From MFZZ01 sp964610165 (lineage in GTDB: Bacteria; Patescibacteriota; Microgenomatia; UBA1406; GWC2-37-13): a stretch of 36,415 nucleotides of DNA. The notes under the pieces were generated by a model. The model saw only the letters and a list, made by a program, of their open reading frames with translations, was not told the origin of the DNA and made no database searches. Each line of letters starts with the position of its first letter. Position 1 is the stretch's first letter. Location of the stretch: NCBI GenBank assembly GCA_964610165.1, contig CAZSUZ010000015.1, positions 1-36,415 on the forward strand, written 5' to 3'. Of this stretch, positions 32,135 to 36,415 are shown piece after piece. The translations under genes and the position numbers were made by a program.

Positions 32135-33793
32135 TTAAACTTGAATTGCAGCCTTTTCTTTGTCAACTTTAGTCTTAGAAGTAAAGAAATGTGTGACTAA
32201 ATTTGAAGCAGCATTTTTCCAAAATTCCCACGAAGTAAAACTAACTTTTGTTTGGTTAGGATCAAAATCTAACATGTGTCCTAAAAATTTATATGCCATA
32301 TAAAATAAATATTTCACATCATGTGGAGTTCGAATTCTCATAAGCTTATGACCAATATATCCAGGAGTCATAAATGTAGAATACAGTTCTTGCTCTAATT
32401 CCAACAATTTTTCATGAGCAAATGGAATTTTCATAACTGGTTCTCGCATATCAAATCTTTCATAATCATCAAATAAAAGCCAGCCATTTTCTTTACATTC
32501 TTTATAAAGTGGGGTTCCTGGATAAGGAATTACAATAGTTGCCTGAATAGTTTCGTAATATCCTTTTTTCATGGCAAATTTTGCAATAGCAATTGTACGT
32601 TTTGCATCTTCATAACTTTCCCATGGGTAACCCAACATAATGGTAATATGTGGATCAAGTCCTGCTTTTCTGGCCATTGCCGGTCCACGAATTGCATCTT
32701 CCTCTTTTGTACCTTTTTGAAGTCTATCTAATGTTTTTTGATTTCCGGATTCCATTCCATACAGAATAAATCTAAAACCAGCTTTGCCCATTAAGTCATA
32801 TAATTCTTGGTTGGGAATTGCATTAAAACGCATGTTACAACCGTATCTTACTTTTTTGTTATATCCACTTTCAATTAAAAGTTCACAGAATTTTTTTAAT
32901 TTATTACCTACAAACATGGTTCCAGCATCATCAAAAATTTCTTTTACTCCATATTTGTCAACAACATGTTTAACTTCTGCAAAAAGTCTTTCTGGTGTAA
33001 AACTTCTATAAGAACCAATTGGATTTATCGTATGGTCCCAAACACAGAATGTACAACGATTCCACCAACAGTCTCGCCCACTATACATATATGTGCCTGG
33101 TGTAAATTTGTAGTTTCCATTTGCATACGCATATAATTCCCATTTTGTTAAATCTCGATCGACAAATGGTAATTTATTTAAATCATGTTTAAGAGAAGCT
33201 AAACCAGAATTGTAAATATATTCTCCGGTTGAAATTTTTTTGCGATTTGGATCTGTAACTTTAATATTTTTATCACCATGACGCCAATAAACGCCACCTT
33301 CAAGTTTTTCACCACGATGAATATGATTCAACAAATTGACAACACCAAAATCATAATCTCCACCTTTAATAGCATAATCCAACGGGCTATTTTCAAAAAT
33401 TTCATGAGGTACATAACTAATATGATCACCAACCCAGATTAATTTCATATTGGGAAATTTTTTCTTTAGTTCACCAATCATTTTCCAATGTTTTTTTACA
33501 ATTGGCGATTTTGTTTCAACCATTAAGTAATCTGGATTAAATTTTTTAAGTTCTGCAAGCCATTCTTTATATGTCTTTCGTTCCGCAATACCATCCATCC
33601 ATGCAACATCATAACCATGCTCTTTTAAATTCGAGGCAGCATAAGCAGGGACCATTGGATAAATATAAGTGGGAGCATTAAAATATTGAAATTGTCGATT
33701 TTGTGAAAGAAGTGGGACACCTTTTTTGGATTCAATAGGAGGATATCCGACGACAATTTTAATCTTACGATTCGTGGATTTCATCACTCTCAT
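32135..33793 (-). CDS. B12-binding-domain radical SAM protein (class B-like)
   Basis: The 552-aa protein has an N-terminal Rossmann-like cobalamin-type domain (residues ~10-165, PAYAASNLKEHGYDVAWMD, LIWVGDHISYVP) without the DxHxxG motif, as in many class B enzymes. The radical SAM core spans ~225-450, and its cluster cysteines lie in GRDCWWNRCTFCVW (Cys242, Cys247, Cys250). EIFDDAGTMFVG, LYGMESGNQKTLDRLQKG and ITIMLGYPWESYEDA are later core segments typical of the family. Relatives methylate or cyclise unactivated carbons in lipids, tetrapyrroles or peptides; the substrate here is unknown. The spacing C-x4-C-x2-C differs from the usual C-x3-C-x2-C. A second ATG (33784) is an alternative start. 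Confidence 0.88.
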   Translation of the reverse strand: MRVMKSTNRKIKIVVGYPPIESKKGVPLLSQNRQFQYFNAPTYIYPMVPAYAASNLKEHGYDVAWMDGIAERKTYKEWLAELKKFNPDYLMVETKSPIVKKHWKMIGELKKKFPNMKLIWVGDHISYVPHEIFENSPLDYAIKGGDYDFGVVNLLNHIHRGEKLEGGVYWRHGDKNIKVTDPNRKKISTGEYIYNSGLASLKHDLNKLPFVDRDLTKWELYAYANGNYKFTPGTYMYSGRDCWWNRCTFCVWDHTINPIGSYRSFTPERLFAEVKHVVDKYGVKEIFDDAGTMFVGNKLKKFCELLIESGYNKKVRYGCNMRFNAIPNQELYDLMGKAGFRFILYGMESGNQKTLDRLQKGTKEEDAIRGPAMARKAGLDPHITIMLGYPWESYEDAKRTIAIAKFAMKKGYYETIQATIVIPYPGTPLYKECKENGWLLFDDYERFDMREPVMKIPFAHEKLLELEQELYSTFMTPGYIGHKLMRIRTPHDVKYLFYMAYKFLGHMLDFDPNQTKVSFTSWEFWKNAASNLVTHFFTSKTKVDKEKAAIQV

Positions 33794-33845
33794 TTTGTCA
33801 TATAAAAGTTAATTTCGCAATAAGAATTATTAATAAAAATAGCTA

Positions 33846-33875
33846 TTGAAAAGTAAGAATAAAAAGGATTAAAAT
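33846..33875 (+). promoter_or_regulatory. Candidate promoter for the small membrane protein gene
   Basis: TTGAAA (33846-33851), 18-base spacer, TAAAAT (33870-33875), 33 bases before the ATG at 33909. This lies in the 115-base divergent gap with the radical SAM gene. Confidence 0.3.
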
Positions 33876-33908
33876 AATTTATACAATTTTATTAATTTTT
33901 ACTAATAT

Positions 33909-34373
33909 ATGGCTACTCAAAATAACTCAGGTATGTCGACTTTAAATGATTTAGAAACAACATTGGAAACATATTTTGTTGATAAAGCTCCTTTTCAGAT
34001 TCCGAAAGATATTAAAGAATTAATTGTAAAAATTGCCCCTATTCTTACCATTATTTTTGTCATATTATCCATACCAGCAATCTTAGCATTATTTGGACTT
34101 TCTGCAATGCTTACTCCATTTATGATGGGAACAACATATGCAATGGGTCCACTTTGGTGGATTTCTACAGTTTTAATTACTGTCGCAGTAGTCTTTGAAG
34201 CATTAGCTATTCCAGGACTGCTAAACAGAACAATGCAAGGTTGGAAATATATATTCTATTCCCAATTAATTTCACTTGTAGCTACCTTAATTCAAGGAAA
34301 TATTATTGGAGCTATTATTTCTGGATTAATTGGACTGTATATTCTCTTTCAAGTAAAAGAGATGTATAAATAA
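33909..34373 (+). CDS. Small multi-pass membrane protein of unknown function
   Basis: A 154-aa protein. Residues 1-40 are polar and helical (STLNDLETTLETYFVDKAPF), followed by four hydrophobic segments: IAPILTIIFVILSIPAILAL, the stretch around MLTPFMMGTTYAMGPLW, ISTVLITVAVVFEALAIPGL and LISLVATLIQGNIIGAIISG. It ends in a short charged tail (QVKEMYK). No catalytic motif is visible and I do not recognise the family beyond a generic membrane protein. Its stop is immediately adjacent to the convergent GT2 stop (34373/34374), with no room for a separate terminator. Confidence 0.65.
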   Translation: MATQNNSGMSTLNDLETTLETYFVDKAPFQIPKDIKELIVKIAPILTIIFVILSIPAILALFGLSAMLTPFMMGTTYAMGPLWWISTVLITVAVVFEALAIPGLLNRTMQGWKYIFYSQLISLVATLIQGNIIGAIISGLIGLYILFQVKEMYK

Positions 34374-35414
34374 TTATTTGTTCTTTTTTAATACTGGTGC
34401 AGGCGCCTTTTTGAATGTTTCTTTTATTGTGGCTTTGAAAAAGTGAAAACCATACACAATATGGGTCAGAGGTAAAATAAGAAACATTCCTAAAGTTGTC
34501 ATAATACGTTTAGTATTACTAAAGGATTGTATTGAAGAAATAAGTAACAGAATACAATACAAAATAAAAGGAATTGATATACCTAGAAATAATAAACCGT
34601 CATAGGGTTTAACAATAAATAACAATGCTGAAAGTGAATATAAAACTGCGTACATAAAAAATAAGGCAGGAATAATGTATGGAAGCCGCAATGAATTAGT
34701 ATCTCCTTGAATAAAGAAAGTACCTCTAGTTTCACCGTAACGTTTGTATTGATCAATATGACCACTTAAAGAATCTCTTCTATGATGATACACAACAACA
34801 TCTGGATGATATAAAATTTTGTAATGATTATGATGAACAAGATTATTTGTTAGTTTACTATCTTCTCCGGGCCAGTATAAATTTTGGAAGCCACCAATTT
34901 TAAGAAAAATATCTCGTTTAACAAATAGGTTCATAGATGGATAATCATCTACATATCGTTCTGGTTTTGGTACAAATCGATAGGTGTACCCTCCGCCACC
35001 CAACCAGGATTGAAGAACTTCATCAAATATATATTCCCATGTGTTTGCATTTTTTGGTAGTACACCTGGACCACCTAATCCTGCAATATCAGGACGATCA
35101 GTAAATATCTTAGCGGCTTGAGTAAGCCAATCTTTTTTAGGTGCAACATCACCATCTATAAAAGCTAAAATATTTCCCTTCGCTTTTCTTGCCCCTGTAT
35201 CTCTTTTATCGCCAGGTTTATTATGTCTTTCTATAACATGTAACCATTTATACAATTTCTGCATTTTTTCTGTATTCGTATCAAAAGAATCTACAATAAG
35301 AAGTACTTCAAACTGTTTATAAGTAAGTTTGTTAATGGCTGGAAATCCTTCTGTAATAAGATATGGATCTACATTTCTAGAAGCAATAATAATTGAAAAA
35401 AAATGTTCTTGCAT
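34374..35414 (-). CDS. GT2 family glycosyltransferase with C-terminal membrane segments
   Basis: This 346-aa protein begins FSIIIASRNVDPYLITEGFP and has FEVLLIVDSFD, KRDTGARKAKGNILAFIDGD (the DGD metal site) and WPGEDSKLTNNLV (ED catalytic pair). VYHHRRDSLSGHIDQYKRYG, a Q-x2-R-like QYKRYG, is typical of processive or cellulose-synthase-like GT2 enzymes. The last ~120 residues contain three or four membrane spans (IIPALFFMYAVLYSLSALLF and following). It may extend a lipid-linked or surface glycan. It is divergent from the PfkB kinase gene with a 55-base gap. Confidence 0.87.
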   Translation of the reverse strand: MQEHFFSIIIASRNVDPYLITEGFPAINKLTYKQFEVLLIVDSFDTNTEKMQKLYKWLHVIERHNKPGDKRDTGARKAKGNILAFIDGDVAPKKDWLTQAAKIFTDRPDIAGLGGPGVLPKNANTWEYIFDEVLQSWLGGGGYTYRFVPKPERYVDDYPSMNLFVKRDIFLKIGGFQNLYWPGEDSKLTNNLVHHNHYKILYHPDVVVYHHRRDSLSGHIDQYKRYGETRGTFFIQGDTNSLRLPYIIPALFFMYAVLYSLSALLFIVKPYDGLLFLGISIPFILYCILLLISSIQSFSNTKRIMTTLGMFLILPLTHIVYGFHFFKATIKETFKKAPAPVLKKNK

Positions 35415-35429
35415 AATTCAATATGAATT
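35415..35429. promoter_or_regulatory. Palindrome in the GT2/PfkB divergent gap
   Basis: AATTCA-ATA-TGAATT, perfect 6-bp arms around three bases, immediately upstream of the GT2 ATG (35414). AT-only arms of this kind arise by chance fairly often in such DNA, so an operator role is only possible. Confidence 0.2.
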
Positions 35430-35430
35430 T

Positions 35431-35439
35431 TGTTATACT
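35431..35439 (+). promoter_or_regulatory. Extended -10 of the PfkB kinase gene
   Basis: TGT-TATACT (TG at 35431-35432, hexamer 35434-35439), 30 bases before ATG 35470. A TTGCAT lies 19 bases upstream. The predicted leader is about 24 bases. Confidence 0.4.
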
Positions 35440-35469
35440 ACTCGTGTTGTTTTCATAAACATAAAAATC

Positions 35470-36414
35470 ATGATGAAAACCTTACAAAACTATACATCAA
35501 TTATTGTAACAGGCTCCATTGCTTATGATGATATAATGAATTTTCCTGGTCATTTTAAAGATCATTTTCACCCTGAAAAACTTCATCAAATTAATATTTC
35601 TTTCGTCGTTGAAACATTTGTTAAGCATATTGGCGGAACTGCAACAAACATTTCATATAATATCAAACAATTAACTGATAAAGATGTGTATGTTTGTGGT
35701 GGTATTGGAAAAGATCATCAGCAAATTACCGATTTCTATAAAAAAAATAACATTAATACTGAAGGATTATTTATCGATGACAAACTATTTACTGCAACTG
35801 GAAAAGTAATTACCGATCAAACAGATAATCAGATTTGGGGTTATTATTATGGAGCATGTGCTAAAGGTGATAAAGTAAATTTTTCAAAATTACCAAAAAA
35901 GTCTTTTGGAATTGTTTCTGCCAATCATCCAAAAGCGTACTTTCATGCACAAAATTATTTTATAAAGCACGGAATTCCCTATTTGTATGATCCAGGAATG
36001 GCTTTAACTTTTATAAAAGATAACGAATTACTTGAAGGAATTAATCATGCAATGTTTTTGGTTGGTAATGATTATGAAATAGCTCAAATTATGAGAAGAT
36101 TAAATAAATCTGTTCATGATTTTATTGAAAAAGATATCGCTGTTATTACAACTTTAGGTGCAGAAGGAGTTTTGTATCAAGATAAAGAAAAAGAGTTAGT
36201 TGTAAAAGGTTTTCCTGTAAAACAGATTGTAGATCCAACTGGAGCCGGAGATGCATGGAGAGGTGGATTTATTGGTTCTTTGATTGAAGGTAAAGAAGTT
36301 GAGGAATCTTTAAAAGTGGCTAATGCGTTGGCTAGTTTTGCTGTTGAAAGTGCAGGGACTGTAAATCATGAGGTGAGTAAGAAGGAAGTTTTGGAACGTG
36401 CAAAAAAGTTATAA
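35470..36414 (+). CDS. PfkB family carbohydrate/nucleoside kinase
   Basis: Counted from ATG 35470 the protein is 314 aa, normal for ribokinase-like enzymes. It has an N-terminal VTGSIAYDDIMNFPG, the IGGTATNISYNI segment (54-65) that binds the sugar, and the PfkB signature DPTGAGDAWRGGFIG near the C-terminus with the catalytic Asp and anion hole GAGD. The pattern resembles the adenosine/nucleoside kinase branch more than ribokinase proper. It phosphorylates a sugar or nucleoside with ATP in the cytoplasm. The frame is open 47 codons further upstream, but that would overlap the divergent GT2 gene, so the ATG after the promoter is chosen. Met2 (35473) is equally possible. The stop TAA is complete. 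Confidence 0.88.
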   Translation: MMKTLQNYTSIIVTGSIAYDDIMNFPGHFKDHFHPEKLHQINISFVVETFVKHIGGTATNISYNIKQLTDKDVYVCGGIGKDHQQITDFYKKNNINTEGLFIDDKLFTATGKVITDQTDNQIWGYYYGACAKGDKVNFSKLPKKSFGIVSANHPKAYFHAQNYFIKHGIPYLYDPGMALTFIKDNELLEGINHAMFLVGNDYEIAQIMRRLNKSVHDFIEKDIAVITTLGAEGVLYQDKEKELVVKGFPVKQIVDPTGAGDAWRGGFIGSLIEGKEVEESLKVANALASFAVESAGTVNHEVSKKEVLERAKKL

Positions 36415-36415
36415 A

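Noticed and set aside
35329..35469. N-terminal 47-codon extension of the PfkB kinase
   Set aside because: It overlaps the divergent GT2 gene and shows no kinase-family similarity; the ribokinase fold begins after ATG 35470.
1..36415. CRISPR array, transposase, integrase or phage genes
   Set aside because: No regularly spaced direct repeats and no protein with DDE, serine or tyrosine recombinase motifs was seen in the window.
1..36415. Alternative genetic code with UGA as glycine
   Set aside because: Many genes end in TGA within ATGA overlaps with the next start, and reading through would run proteins into their neighbours' frames.

Overview
The window is about 36.4 kb of very AT-rich DNA (28 % G+C in a 120-base sample of coding sequence at 32281-32400). 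Nearly all of it is a surface-polysaccharide or glycoprotein-glycan locus. The dense packing, frequent 4-base ATGA overlaps, scarcity of Shine-Dalgarno sequences, and mix of GT-C membrane glycosyltransferases, B12-type radical SAM and PfkB kinase genes suggest a Candidate Phyla Radiation (Patescibacteria) genome, perhaps Microgenomates-like. That is inference from style, not from a marker gene. TGA is used as a stop throughout, so recoded lineages in which UGA encodes glycine are unlikely. No rRNA, tRNA, CRISPR array or transposase was seen.

Layout. (A) 1-5288, minus strand, one tight operon: cupin, CapE/FnlA-like nucleotide-sugar dehydratase, GT4, RmlD-like reductase, GT2, methyltransferase, and the first 25 codons of a membrane protein cut by the window edge. 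(B) 5402-10549, plus strand: three tandem polytopic GT-C-type proteins. (C) 10569-16993, minus strand: an M23 endopeptidase and a small membrane-anchored protein, then GT2, GT4, a DegT/PLP sugar aminotransferase and a WecD-like N-acetyltransferase. (D) 17077-22986, minus strand: a polysaccharide flippase, three GT2s, one GT4 and a methyltransferase in a strongly overlapping operon. (E) 23018-24730, plus strand: a sugar C-methyltransferase and a small membrane protein. (F) 24772-28287, minus strand: GT2, a second copy of the methyltransferase of block A, a CDP-tyvelose-epimerase-like SDR, a left-handed beta-helix acetyltransferase and a 119-aa orphan. (G) 28357-30195, plus strand: a GT-C/TPR protein with an N-terminal helix-turn-helix. 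(H) 30204-31914: an atypical island containing a 100-N scaffold gap. It holds a secreted cohesin-dockerin protein and two tiny coupled genes with a real Shine-Dalgarno. (I) 32135-36414: a B12-type radical SAM protein, a small membrane protein, a GT2 and a PfkB sugar/nucleoside kinase.

How it fits together (inference): SDR, dehydratase, cupin, aminotransferase, acetyltransferase and C-methyltransferase enzymes make modified deoxy- and amino-sugar nucleotides. The GT2/GT4 enzymes assemble them on a lipid carrier at the inner face and the flippase exports the product. The GT-C proteins use lipid-linked sugars outside the membrane. The general precursor enzymes (rmlA, rmlB, rmlC) are not in this window.

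The most interesting points are: the compositionally foreign cohesin/dockerin island around the gap; the HTH-GT-C-TPR fusion whose promoter carries a palindrome; a recurring pattern of -10 boxes placed 5-13 bases upstream of ATG, suggesting leaderless mRNAs; a CapF-like activity apparently divided between two genes; and a radical SAM cysteine motif with unusual spacing.
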